64,000 bases of DNA, from NCBI GenBank assembly GCA_050950345.1, contig JBMNHK010000004.1, positions 224,584 to 288,583 on the forward strand, given 5' to 3'. A program made the position numbers and the translations under genes. Position 1 is the first letter of the stretch, and each line of letters begins with the position of its first letter. Below are positions 9,696-18,351 of this stretch, one piece after another. Below the pieces are notes generated by a model. That model worked only from the letters and a program-made list of their open reading frames with translations. It was not told where the DNA came from and searched no databases. This stretch comes from Pelotomaculum_C sp050950345 (GTDB taxonomy: Bacteria > Bacillota > Desulfotomaculia > Desulfotomaculales > Pelotomaculaceae).

Positions 9696-9766
9696 TAACC
9701 ACGGTTACTTTTATATTATCCGGTTTTAGGTATAATATAGGAAATTAAAAAGAAAGGATGTTGGCC

Positions 9767-10093
9767 ATGTTAGAAAAAGTGTACAATTTTTCAACTGATG
9801 ATGCAAAGCATATAGAACAATTAATCGATGATGATCCAGTAATGATAAACCATATCATTTTACCAAAGGGTGAGAGGTTGCCCGAGCATTATTCCAATTC
9901 CAATACGTATATGGTCGTCATCAGGGGGAAATTGACCTTAAAGCTTAACGAGCAGGAGCCCCACGTATATACCAGCGGTAAGATAGTTAATATTCCGTAC
10001 AAAATAAAGATGAATGTAAGCAACCAAAATGATCAGATACTGGAGTTTTTTGTAGTAAAGGCTCCTAATCCACGAAATTATAATGAGGCTTGA
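9767..10093 (+). CDS. Small cupin-like protein
   Basis: A 108-residue single-domain protein with a cupin-type pattern: LPKGERLPEHYSNSN followed by a G-(x)-L-T-L strand and a later IVNIPYKIKM segment. Small cupins of this kind bind a metal or small ligand, but only one histidine of the usual metal set is obvious, so its ligand is unknown. I prefer the ATG at 9767 because aaagga lies nine bases ahead; the ATG at 9758 would have no spaced site. It stands alone between terminators. A tataat-like -10 is visible at 9731. A second, distinct cupin lies at 60932. Confidence 0.6.
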   Translation: MLEKVYNFSTDDAKHIEQLIDDDPVMINHIILPKGERLPEHYSNSNTYMVVIRGKLTLKLNEQEPHVYTSGKIVNIPYKIKMNVSNQNDQILEFFVVKAPNPRNYNEA

Positions 10094-10120
10094 TGCTTTA
10101 AAAGATGGGTAATGACCGGC

Positions 10121-10163
10121 AAAATGGCCGTCTAAGGTGAGCTAACCTTAAGACGGCCATTTT
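10121..10163. terminator. Long inverted repeat, bidirectional terminator
   Basis: aaaatggccgtct...agacggccatttt forms a stem of about 17 pairs with one bulged A. The flanking A and T runs let it act on both strands, between the cupin and the convergent phospholipase-like gene. Confidence 0.75.
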
Positions 10164-10260
10164 GCCCATATCTTTAAGGATTCATAACCAGGGGATGGGA
10201 ATGCAGAGTTTTTTCAGTCCCGCATTTTGTAAGCCTTTGGCCGGTGCAATCGTGGGCCTG

Positions 10261-10938
10261 TTATTTAAATACATGGTTATAAAAAAACTTTAGAAAACCT
10301 GCTGAGGTTCGCTGGGCCAGTGGTAATAATTTCGCTACGGTATAATGGTTGTTTTCCGTTGAACGGCCTTTTACTAAAGGAAAGTATTTTTTCGCCTGCC
10401 GGGCATTTTCCGCCACCCAATCCTCCGGTTTGCCGGAGATGTCATAAATGCCTCCATCTTCCACTGTATAGTTGTACTTTCTCAACTCCGACCAATCCTC
10501 GAATTCCTGATGGCCATACAATACCTTACAAACAGCATGATGCGGCACGCAAAGATCCTGCACTAGATGCAGGGCTGCTCCGAGATAAAACATGGATTTT
10601 GGGTGATTCTTTTTTTTCCACAGGGATACAGCCTTGTTAAAAAGCTCTGAACACTTTTCTGCCGCGTTGGGCCATAACCACATGCCGCTTTTGCTGTCCG
10701 GATCGTAAAGGTGGCAGCAGCTCTTGAGTCCTTTATCTACCCATTGAACGCCACAGTCCAACTGGTCGGTAAAAATGTTAAAGAGATGCGCTTCTTTTTT
10801 ATAACCGTCATTTAACAATATCTGCCTTCCCTGAATATTATTAAAGACATGGGTAGTGCTGGCCCCTTTCACCATCTGTGTTGGTATAGACATCGAAGGT
10901 GCTGTAAATTTATTCAACAATAACGCAATATCCACCAT
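10261..10938 (-). CDS. Zinc-dependent phospholipase C-like protein
   Basis: A 225-residue protein matching the Zn-dependent phospholipase C/alpha-toxin N-domain fold: THVFNNIQGRQILLND near residue 29, the metal-binding HLVQDLCVPHHA helix near residue 127, and further His/Glu/Asp positions in HQEFEDW. Family members hydrolyse phosphatidylcholine or related lipids with three zinc ions. I see no signal peptide and the usual N-terminal Trp ligand is not evident, so secretion and activity are uncertain. No C2-like membrane domain follows. The ATG has only a weak G-rich site (ggggttgag), leaving the start less certain. The gene stands alone and converges on the cupin gene. Confidence 0.7.
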   Translation of the reverse strand: MVDIALLLNKFTAPSMSIPTQMVKGASTTHVFNNIQGRQILLNDGYKKEAHLFNIFTDQLDCGVQWVDKGLKSCCHLYDPDSKSGMWLWPNAAEKCSELFNKAVSLWKKKNHPKSMFYLGAALHLVQDLCVPHHAVCKVLYGHQEFEDWSELRKYNYTVEDGGIYDISGKPEDWVAENARQAKKYFPLVKGRSTENNHYTVAKLLPLAQRTSAGFLKFFYNHVFK

Positions 10939-11264
10939 CTCAACCCCGCTATGTAAAAGACTACAATACTATAATTCAAGAATATATAAAGTTGGGATAG
11001 ATAAATTATAACATAGAAATGTAAATTTCAATGTTGTTTCAACGCCGTTTCTGATGAAGGATCGACGGGAAACTATGATTAGCCAGGATTTACCCTGCTT
11101 AACTGGTGTTTTTCTTGCTTATAAGCCCCGGGCAACATTATTTAGTTAGCCATTTTTGAGTTATGATCCTCGACATCGGGAGATACTTCACTTGATCACT
11201 AATTACTTTTTGCTGTAAGTGGATTTTTATGCAATCAATAATGTATACGTTGCTGCAGAGTCTC
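10939..11264. other. Non-coding stretch upstream of the IS30 insertion
   Basis: About 330 bases without a credible gene. The minus strand holds a 40-50-codon open frame from about 11264 to the stop at 11138-11140 with no start codon of its own; its frame runs into the IS30 insertion site. I do not recognise it. It may be a gene remnant. Confidence 0.4.
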
Positions 11265-11277
11265 TGGTCAGGTAGGC

Positions 11278-12480
11278 GGTAAGTTGTAAAATTAAATGCC
11301 GCATATAACAAAAAAATAGAGACTCATGGCAAAACCTCTGATATGTTAAAGGTGACTAAACCACAACATAAAGGAGGCCATGCACATGAGTCAATCCCAT
11401 TGTACCACGACATTACGCCGTTTTAAACATATTACATTAAGAGAACGCTACCAGATTGAAATTCTACTCAAGGAGAAGAAGCGCCCCAGCGAGATAGCGA
11501 AGCTGTTAGGCAAGCATAAACGAACCATCGAACGCGAGATTGGCCGTGGGACTGTCAGGATGCTAGGATACGACCTTACTTATGTAGACAAATACTGCGC
11601 AGATACAGCCGAGCGAGTATACCGCGAAAAAGCCGCTAATAAGGGAGCATGCTTAAAGATTGGTCATGACCATGAACTGGCAAATCACATAGAAAAAAAG
11701 ATTATCCAGGAGAAATATACGCCTGACGCAGTCATTGGCGAAATCTGGGCAAAAGGCATAAAATTTAAGACCAGTATATGTACAAAAACGCTCTATAACT
11801 ATATCGATAAAGAATTATTTGCAAATATAACGAATAAAGACCTGCCGGTAAAACGAGTACCCCGAAAAAAACGCCATAAGAAGGTAAGAGTTGCCCACAA
11901 CAATCTAAAAGGCACTAGCATAGAAGAAAGACCTGAAGCAGCTGGTAGCCGGGAGGAAGCCGGCCATTGGGAGATGGATTGTGTAGTAAGTGGCAAAGGA
12001 AAAGGCAAAGCCGCACTGCTAGTTCTGACAGAACGCAAGTCGAGAAAAGAGCTTATCCGAAAGATGCCGGAAAAGACACAGAAATCAGTGAAGAAAGCCC
12101 TGGATAGGCTTGAAAGGGAGTACGGAACACGCTTTGCAGAAGTGTTTAAAACCATTACGGTAGACAATGGAAGCGAGTTTCTTAACAGTGCTGAATTAGA
12201 GAGTTCGGTCAGAAAGCCAGGCACTCAACGGACAAAAATCTTTTATGCCCACCCATTTAGCGCCTGGGAACGTGGAACCAATGAAAATGCCAACAAGTTA
12301 ATCCGCCGGTTTATACCAAAGGGCACAGATATCAGCAAGCTTAAGCAAAAAGACATCAGGCGAATTGAGAACTGGATGAATAATTACCCAAGAAAAATTC
12401 ATGGATATAAATCTGCTAATGAGATGGTAGCATAATCAGAGGTGCCAAAATATGGGTGGCAATTAAACTTGCAATTAACC
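11278..12480 (+). mobile_element. IS30-family insertion sequence, copy 1 (intact)
   Basis: A 1203-base element bounded by imperfect inverted repeats: the left end ggtaagttgtaaaattaaat and the reverse complement of the right end ggttaattgcaagtttaatt agree at most of about 25 positions. It encodes one transposase and is flanked by a 13-base direct repeat. A second copy lies at 61355-62558 with practically the same sequence. It sits 14 bases upstream of the -35 of the T-box promoter without destroying it. Confidence 0.9.
11386..12435 (+). CDS. IS30-family transposase
   Basis: A 349-residue transposase: an N-terminal helix-turn-helix (RYQIEILLKEKKRPSEIAKL, about residues 20-39) that binds the terminal repeats, then a DDE integrase core with Asp in HWEMDCVVSG (about residue 195), Asp in ITVDNGSEFL (about residue 257) and Glu in RGTNENANKLIRRF (about residue 303). 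The ATG at 11386 is chosen over one at 11380 because aaggagg ends eight bases before it. The frame is full length and has no premature stop, so this copy may be active and could supply transposase in trans to the broken copy. Confidence 0.93.
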   Translation: MSQSHCTTTLRRFKHITLRERYQIEILLKEKKRPSEIAKLLGKHKRTIEREIGRGTVRMLGYDLTYVDKYCADTAERVYREKAANKGACLKIGHDHELANHIEKKIIQEKYTPDAVIGEIWAKGIKFKTSICTKTLYNYIDKELFANITNKDLPVKRVPRKKRHKKVRVAHNNLKGTSIEERPEAAGSREEAGHWEMDCVVSGKGKGKAALLVLTERKSRKELIRKMPEKTQKSVKKALDRLEREYGTRFAEVFKTITVDNGSEFLNSAELESSVRKPGTQRTKIFYAHPFSAWERGTNENANKLIRRFIPKGTDISKLKQKDIRRIENWMNNYPRKIHGYKSANEMVA

Positions 12481-12506
12481 TGGTCAGGTAGGCAGCAAAA
12501 AAAGTC

Positions 12507-12535
12507 TTGACAGAAATTATAAAATTTGATAACAT
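12507..12535 (+). promoter_or_regulatory. Sigma-A-type promoter of the T-box transcript
   Basis: TTGACA (12507-12512), a 17-base spacer and TAACAT (12530-12535) place transcription start near 12542, just before the first T-box helix. The IS30 target duplication ends at 12493. Confidence 0.75.
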
Positions 12536-12544
12536 TGCGGGTAA

Positions 12545-12868
12545 TTAATTGTTTTATTTAAATGCGATGACAGGGAAAACACCTTGCGGTATTTCGCTTC
12601 AGAGAGCTGTTGGATGCTGAGAAACAGTGCGTAACGCAAGTTGTGGACTCCCCCTTGAGCAGTTAGCTGAAAGCTCAGGTTGCTGTTGTAGCGACCCGGG
12701 CAATTAGGTGCGACCGGGTTTCTCGCCGTTATCACGAGAGGGCATTCGTCATTTTTGACCGATGCTTATGAGCGGGTATGTTCCATCATACCAACGAGAG
12801 TGGTACCGCGGAAGTTTAAGCTTTCGTCTCTAGCAGAAATGCTATGTGACGAAAGCTTTTTTATTTTA
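12545..12868 (+). promoter_or_regulatory. T-box leader (probable leucine specificity) with terminator
   Basis: The leader contains a Stem I GA motif (gatgacaggg, about 12565), a distal Stem I segment (agagagctgttggatgctga, 12601-12620), a specifier-loop candidate GGA-CTC-CCC with CTC at 12648-12650, and the T-box core agagtggtaccgcg (12797-12810), whose tggt would pair with the uncharged tRNA ACCA end. The terminator helix aagctttcgtc/gacgaaagctt with T-run lies at 12818-12866. T-boxes sense uncharged tRNA and allow read-through when the amino acid is scarce. CTC would mean leucine; that assignment rests on my manual alignment of the specifier loop. Confidence 0.85.
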
Positions 12869-12883
12869 CAAGGAGGATTTACG

Positions 12884-15415
12884 ATGAAACTTGCATTCTC
12901 TACACTTGGGTGTCCAAATTTCACCTGGCCCGAAATCTATACCATGGCCAAAGATCTTGGCTTCAAAGGTATCGAAGTCCGTGGTGTGGGTAAAGAAATA
13001 TCTGCAGTTAAAGCGCAGCCTTTTTCCGATGAACAGCTGCCGCAAACAAAACAAAAGCTGGCTGAGCTGCGCCTGGAAATCCCTTGCCTCACCTCCGGCT
13101 GCTGCTTGAAATTTGCGGAAAAAGCCGAGGAAAACCATGCTGAGATCGTCCAATATATTACGTTGGCCTCCAGGCTCGGCACGCCCTACGTCCGTGTTCT
13201 GGCTGACTTAGAGCCCCATGTCACCGGTGAGGTGGATGACGGTGTCGTGCTTGCCGCATTGCAGCGCCTGGCGCCGGTTGCCGAAGAGGAAGGTGTGACC
13301 CTGCTGGTGGAAACGAACGGGGTCTATGCCGACACGGCCCGGCTGTGCAAATTGCTGGATCAGGTAGCCAGTGACTCGGTAGCGGCCTTGTGGGATCTGC
13401 ACCACCCCTACCGGTTTGCAGGCGAGACCCCCGGTAAGACGGTACAGAACCTGGGCGTCTATATTAAATACGTGCATATCAAGGATTCCATCGTAGAAGA
13501 CGGCAAAACACGTTATCGCATGATGGGTGAGGGGGATTTGCCCATCGACGATATGATGCTGGCTTTGCGCTCGATAAAGTACGACGGTTATGTCTCTCTG
13601 GAGTGGGTTAAGCGCTGGGCGGCGGACCTTGATGATGCGGCAGTTGTTTTCCCCAATTTTGCCAACTACATGAGCCGTTATAGCGATATCAACGTGGTCA
13701 AGGGCCACCTGTTTGAAAACAAAACTCACACGGGTAAATATATCTGGCAGAAGGATACCCTCATAGATCTGACCTTCCCACAGGTACTGGACCGTGTTGT
13801 GGAAGAGTTCCCTGACCAGTATGCTTTTCGCTATACAACCATGGATTATACCAGGACCTACTCCCAGTTTCGTGATGATGTGGATACCTTTGCCCGCTCG
13901 CTGATTGCTCTGGGTGTCAGACCGGGTGATCACGTGGCTATCTGGGCAACTAATGTTCCCCAGTGGTTTATCACCTTTTGGGCTACCACTAAGATCGGCG
14001 CCACCCTCGTCACAGTGAATACGGCGTACAAAATTTATGAAATTGAATACCTGCTCCGTCAGTCGGATACCCATACCCTGGTAATGCTCGATGGCTACAA
14101 GGACTCTGATTATATCAGCATCATCAAGGAGCTATGCCCCGAGCTGGAAACTGCTGAGCCCGGTAAACCCTTGCATTGCAAGCGGCTGCCTTTCCTGCGC
14201 AATATTATCACCGTTGAGTCCAGGCAGAAGGGTTGCCTGACCTGGGATGATGCCCTTGTCCTGGCTGAAAAAGTTCCGGTGGAAGAAGTTTACCACCGGG
14301 CCCATACCGTCAACAGGCATGATGTAGCCAACATCCAGTATACTTCAGGAACCACAGGTTTTCCTAAGGGAGTAATGCTTACCCATTACAATGTAGTAAA
14401 CAATGGGAAATGCATCGGTGACTGCATGGATCTTTCCACGGCTGACCGGTTTTTGCTCCATGTGCCTATGTTCCATTGTTTTGGTATGGTGCTTACCATG
14501 ACAGCGGCAATGACCCATGGCGCTACGCTTTGCCCCATACCGGCTTTTTCGCCCAGGTTAGCTCTTGAATGCATCAACAAGGAGAAGATCACCGCCTTGA
14601 ATGGTGTGCCTACTATGTTTATAGCGATGCTTGAACATGAGGATTTCCCGAAGACAGATTTCTCCCATATGAGAACCGGTATTATGGCCGGCAGCCCTTG
14701 CCCGGTTAAGGTCATGCAGGATGTGGTGGATAAAATGAACATGAAAGAGATTACCATTGTCTTCGGCCAGACTGAATCCTCACCCGGCTGCACTCAGAGC
14801 CGCGTCGATGATCCGATAGAAGTGAGGGTGAATACTGTGGGACGCCCCTTGCCCGGCATTGAGTGCAAGATTGTTGATCCTGAAACCGGTGAGGAATTGC
14901 CCGATGGCATGGACGGTGAATTTGTCGCCCGGGGCTATAACATCATGAAGGGTTACTACAAGATGCCTGAGGCAACGAAAGCCGCCATCGATGAAGACGG
15001 GTGGCTGCATACCGGGGATTTGGCCAGGCGTGATGAAAACGGTAACTTCAAAATTACCGGCCGCATCAAAGATATGATCATCAGAGGCGGCGAGAATATC
15101 TATCCCAAGGAGATTGAGGATTTCCTCTATACCCATCCGAAAATCAGGGATGTTCAAGTGATCGGTGTGCCCGACAAGCAGTATGGCGAGGAGATTATGG
15201 CCTGTGTCGTCCTCAAAGATGGCGCCACCATGACAGCCGATGAACTAAAAGAATACACCCGCGCTCATATGGCCAAGCACAAAACCCCGCGCTATGTGGA
15301 ATTTATGGATGAATTCCCCATGAATGCCGCTGGCAAAATTTTAAAGTACAAGATGCGTGAACAGGCGGTAGAGATACTGGGCTTGCATGCAGACAACAGC
15401 ATTGAAACAGCATAA
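12884..15415 (+). CDS. TIM-barrel sugar isomerase/epimerase-like domain fused to acyl-CoA synthetase
   Basis: An 843-residue two-domain protein. Residues about 1-270 resemble the sugar phosphate isomerase/epimerase (AP endonuclease 2, IolE/xylose isomerase-like) barrel with metal-type motifs LLVETNG, ALWDLHH, YVHIKD and GYVSLEW. Residues about 295-843 form an AMP-dependent acyl-CoA synthetase with the phosphate-binding YTSGTTGFPKG loop near 486, FGQTESSPG near 627, the GWLHTGDL hinge region and the C-terminal catalytic Lys in NAAGKILKYKMR. It probably activates a carboxylic acid to a CoA thioester while the barrel acts on a linked metabolite; both substrates are unknown. The ATG at 12884 has a strong aaggagg site, and the upstream frame is T-box RNA. 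It is controlled by that T-box. Confidence 0.88.
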   Translation: MKLAFSTLGCPNFTWPEIYTMAKDLGFKGIEVRGVGKEISAVKAQPFSDEQLPQTKQKLAELRLEIPCLTSGCCLKFAEKAEENHAEIVQYITLASRLGTPYVRVLADLEPHVTGEVDDGVVLAALQRLAPVAEEEGVTLLVETNGVYADTARLCKLLDQVASDSVAALWDLHHPYRFAGETPGKTVQNLGVYIKYVHIKDSIVEDGKTRYRMMGEGDLPIDDMMLALRSIKYDGYVSLEWVKRWAADLDDAAVVFPNFANYMSRYSDINVVKGHLFENKTHTGKYIWQKDTLIDLTFPQVLDRVVEEFPDQYAFRYTTMDYTRTYSQFRDDVDTFARSLIALGVRPGDHVAIWATNVPQWFITFWATTKIGATLVTVNTAYKIYEIEYLLRQSDTHTLVMLDGYKDSDYISIIKELCPELETAEPGKPLHCKRLPFLRNIITVESRQKGCLTWDDALVLAEKVPVEEVYHRAHTVNRHDVANIQYTSGTTGFPKGVMLTHYNVVNNGKCIGDCMDLSTADRFLLHVPMFHCFGMVLTMTAAMTHGATLCPIPAFSPRLALECINKEKITALNGVPTMFIAMLEHEDFPKTDFSHMRTGIMAGSPCPVKVMQDVVDKMNMKEITIVFGQTESSPGCTQSRVDDPIEVRVNTVGRPLPGIECKIVDPETGEELPDGMDGEFVARGYNIMKGYYKMPEATKAAIDEDGWLHTGDLARRDENGNFKITGRIKDMIIRGGENIYPKEIEDFLYTHPKIRDVQVIGVPDKQYGEEIMACVVLKDGATMTADELKEYTRAHMAKHKTPRYVEFMDEFPMNAAGKILKYKMREQAVEILGLHADNSIETA

Positions 15416-15428
15416 AGGTTTTTTCGAA

Positions 15429-15463
15429 CAGAACACCGGTGGTATAACGCCACCGGTGTTCTG
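15429..15463. terminator. Strong hairpin between convergent genes
   Basis: cagaacaccggtgg and ccaccggtgttctg form a perfect 14-base stem with a seven-base loop. There is no clean T-run on either side, so termination efficiency is unclear. Confidence 0.6.
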
Positions 15464-15472
15464 ACAGCCTCT

Positions 15473-16087
15473 CTATGAAATAGTCTCTTCCTTTTCTTCT
15501 TCACTGGCAGGTTCTTCTGCTGCTGCACGTTCTGCAATGATAGATACCACGTAGGCCCCTGGTTCTCCAAGTGCCTTGACCCCGTCCGGCAGGACCAGAT
15601 CTTCCAGGATGATGGCCTGTCCGACTTCCAGATTAGAAATATCAACCATAATCTCCTCAGGTATATTGGCTACCTGGCATTCCACTTCTATCGCATGAAG
15701 TTGCTGGGCCAGAAGCCCTCCTTTAGCTACTCCCGGAGCATCGCCGGTCAGGCTGATGGGTATGGTGGCGGTTACCGTATCTTTTGATGAAACCTGGTGA
15801 AAGTCTACATGGATCAAGTCACCGCGGATCGGTTCGCGCTGAACAGATTTAATTAATACCTGGTGAGTCTCTGCGGGGCCGTCCCCCGTAATGCTCAAGT
15901 GAATCAATGCGTTGGCCCCTGCGTCAGAAATGATTTTTTGCAGCTTATTGGCGTTGACGGCAACAGCCTTGCTGGCTATGCTCTTGCCGTATACTACCGC
16001 TGGAACGAAACCTTTATTACGTAAACTGTTCCTGTGGGCTTTGTTTCTTTCTAACCTTGCCGTGGCTTCTAATTTTATTGCTTGCAT
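15473..16087 (-). CDS. rplY: Ribosomal protein L25/general stress protein Ctc
   Basis: Binds 5S rRNA in the large ribosomal subunit. The 204 residues fit the long Ctc/TL5 form: an N-terminal L25 domain (KLEATARLERNKAHRNSLR at the start, then FVPAVVYGK) and a C-terminal beta domain from about residue 95, ending in a Glu-rich tail. I start at the ATG at 16087, where MQAIKLE matches the family; a GTG 12 codons upstream lacks family similarity. An aaaggggga ribosome site precedes it. It lies alone between feoB and the convergent synthetase gene. Confidence 0.92.
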   Translation of the reverse strand: MQAIKLEATARLERNKAHRNSLRNKGFVPAVVYGKSIASKAVAVNANKLQKIISDAGANALIHLSITGDGPAETHQVLIKSVQREPIRGDLIHVDFHQVSSKDTVTATIPISLTGDAPGVAKGGLLAQQLHAIEVECQVANIPEEIMVDISNLEVGQAIILEDLVLPDGVKALGEPGAYVVSIIAERAAAEEPASEEEKEETIS

Positions 16088-16142
16088 ATTTTTCAAATCC
16101 CCCTTTCCCTCAATTATACCCACTTTTGTACATGATTTTCAA

Positions 16143-16168
16143 GGCTGCCAGAACTGTTCATGGCAGCC
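16143..16168 (-). terminator. Hairpin downstream of feoB
   Basis: ggctgcca and tggcagcc form an eight-base stem with a ten-base loop, 50 bases after the feoB stop on the minus strand. The T-run is weak. Confidence 0.45.
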
Positions 16169-16216
16169 GCTGGTAATTCCTTCAAAATTAGCCCCTATTT
16201 TGGTGCATGGTGCGGT

Positions 16217-18331
16217 TTACCAGAACAGCCGCACCATTTGAGTTATGCTGAAAGTGACGGCTATCCCTGCTATAGTAGGGATGAGAAAGGCTGCCACGGT
16301 CCACTTCATAGTTTTTGTTTCTCTATTAATGGTTAACAGGGTGGTGGCACAGGGAAAATGCATTAAAGACAGGAGCATGAAATTTAGCGCAGTAAGCCAG
16401 GTCCAGCCGTTGGCTACCAGGAGCTCGCTCAAGGAGCGCAAGCTTTCCAGTTCGCCCATTGAACCGGTGGCCATATAGCTCATGAGCATAATCGGTACCA
16501 CAATTTCATTGGCCGGAAACCCCAGCAGGAAGGACAACAGGATATATCCGTCCAGGCCGAGCTGGTAAGCAAATGGCTGCAGAAAAAGGGCCAGATGATT
16601 AAGAAGACTTACGCCCTTTACCTGGTAATTAGCTACGAGCCAGATGAGCAGGCCGGCAGGGGCTGCTACTATGACGGCACGGCCTAAGACGAAGATGGTG
16701 CGATCCAGGAGGGACCTGATCAGGATTTGTCCGATTTGCGGTTTGCGGTAAGGCGGCAGTTCCAGGGTAAAAGAAGAGGGCATACCTCTCAAGAGTGTTT
16801 TTGATAATATCCATGAAGTTAAAAGAGTCATGATGATCCCAAGAACGATGATGCCGGTGATGATCAAGGCAGCTATGATGGACCGGGCTGGCCCCGCATA
16901 GGCGCCGGCAAAAAAGATTATGGTTATGGCAATTAATGCGGGAAAACGGCCGTTGCAGGGGACAAACGTATTAGTCAAGATGGCAATCAGCCGTTCCCTG
17001 GTGGTGTCGATAATCCGGCAGCCGATAACCCCCGCTGCATTGCAGCCAAAGCCCATGCACATGGTCAGGGCTTGCTTGCCATGAGCACATGCCTTTTTAA
17101 AAAAGTTATCCAGGTTGAAGGCAACCCTGGGCAAATACCCCAGATCCTCCAAAAAGGTAAACAGCGGAAAAAAAATCGCCATGGGCGGCAGCATAACGGA
17201 AACAACCCAGGTTAGCGTGCGATATACACCCAGGACTAAAACGCCGTGCAGCCATGGAGGGAGATCTTGAGTGATAAAAAAAGCGGTCAGCCTTTCTTCA
17301 AAACCCAAAAAGACACTGCTGAGCCAGGCAGAAGGCACATTGGCGCCGGACAGGGTGATCCAGAACACAAGGGCCAGCAAGGCCAGCATGACGGGAAGTC
17401 CATAGATTTTAGAGGTTAGAATATTATCTATTTTGCGGTCTAATTGATTATAGTTTTTATGTTCCGTATACACTACCTGTTTGCTGATTGTTTCAGCTAA
17501 AGCAACATTGGTTGAGGCGATTTGTTCGCTGATGTATTCGCCCGGGGTTACCGGCAAACCCTCCGCAAAGATCTTATCCCAGACTAAATTGGGTCTCACG
17601 TATTTCTTGACTGCCGTTAATATGTTGGTGTCATTTTCCAGCAGGCGCAAAGCCAGCCACCTGCTGTTAAGGCCATTACAGGCAGGTCCGATTTTTTTAA
17701 CCAGCGATGCAACGCTTTCTTCAATACTAAGGTCATATCTTATCTGCAGCGGCTTACCAGCTAACCCCCGGTAGGCCATTTGCTCAACTGCCGCCATGAG
17801 TTCATCTAAGCCGCTGCCGTTTCTGGCGCTAACACCGACCACGGGAATACCTAAAACTTCGGAGAGCTTCTTTAAATCCAGATGAATTTTTTTTCTCTTG
17901 GCTTCATCCATCAGATTGACACAGAGAATTACTTTTGCGGTAATCTCCATGATTTGCAAAACAAGAATAAGGTTTCTTTCCAGGCAGGTAGCGTCTGTTA
18001 CTACCAGGGTGGCCTGGTGGCTGCCGAAGCAAAGAAAATCCCTGGTTACTTCCTCCTCTGCCGAGTTGACCGACAGGGAGTATGTGCCGGGCAAGTCCAC
18101 AAGGTTATATTTATGGCCGTTGTAAACATAGCTGCCTTGAGCCATAGCCACTGTTTTGCCGGTCCAATTTCCGGTATGCTGGTTTAGGCCTGTCAGCTTA
18201 TTAAACAAGGTGCTTTTACCGGTATTAGGATTACCTGCCAGAGCCACCAGGATATCATCAGCAGGAGCTCTTTTTAGATCATATACACCTCTTAGCGTAC
18301 CTAAGCCGGTAGATTGACTGGTTAATCCCAT
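16217..18331 (-). CDS. feoB: Ferrous iron transporter FeoB
   Basis: A 704-residue inner-membrane Fe(II) transporter. The N-terminal G domain has GNPNTGKS (residues 33-40), the TGNWTGKTV switch, DLPGTYS and NLMD. A spacer helical domain follows, then a C-terminal membrane part with two gate domains from about residue 310 carrying conserved cysteines (MGFGCNAAGV, TFVPCNGRFP). Its ATG has ggaggttgtag. It follows feoA by 20 bases on the same strand, and a DtxR-family regulator is transcribed divergently, which suggests iron-dependent control, although I could not identify a clear operator. The N-terminal 25-residue extension before the G domain is slightly longer than usual. Confidence 0.95.
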   Translation of the reverse strand: MGLTSQSTGLGTLRGVYDLKRAPADDILVALAGNPNTGKSTLFNKLTGLNQHTGNWTGKTVAMAQGSYVYNGHKYNLVDLPGTYSLSVNSAEEEVTRDFLCFGSHQATLVVTDATCLERNLILVLQIMEITAKVILCVNLMDEAKRKKIHLDLKKLSEVLGIPVVGVSARNGSGLDELMAAVEQMAYRGLAGKPLQIRYDLSIEESVASLVKKIGPACNGLNSRWLALRLLENDTNILTAVKKYVRPNLVWDKIFAEGLPVTPGEYISEQIASTNVALAETISKQVVYTEHKNYNQLDRKIDNILTSKIYGLPVMLALLALVFWITLSGANVPSAWLSSVFLGFEERLTAFFITQDLPPWLHGVLVLGVYRTLTWVVSVMLPPMAIFFPLFTFLEDLGYLPRVAFNLDNFFKKACAHGKQALTMCMGFGCNAAGVIGCRIIDTTRERLIAILTNTFVPCNGRFPALIAITIIFFAGAYAGPARSIIAALIITGIIVLGIIMTLLTSWILSKTLLRGMPSSFTLELPPYRKPQIGQILIRSLLDRTIFVLGRAVIVAAPAGLLIWLVANYQVKGVSLLNHLALFLQPFAYQLGLDGYILLSFLLGFPANEIVVPIMLMSYMATGSMGELESLRSLSELLVANGWTWLTALNFMLLSLMHFPCATTLLTINRETKTMKWTVAAFLIPTIAGIAVTFSITQMVRLFW

Positions 18332-18351
18332 ACTACAACCTCCGGCTTACG

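Larger units (their letters stand above)
11265..12493 (+). repeat. 13-bp target-site duplication flanking IS30 copy 1
   Basis: tggtcaggtaggc is present at 11265-11277 and again at 12481-12493, directly abutting the two ends of the element. One further C could be added at the left of both copies. Confidence 0.85.

Noticed and set aside
12755..12883. N-terminal extension of the fusion protein
   Set aside because: This frame translates the T-box core and terminator; the strong ribosome site and family-like start are at 12884.
13208..14074. 288-codon minus-strand frame inside the fusion gene
   Set aside because: Antisense shadow of a strongly conserved coding region; no start signal and no recognisable domain.
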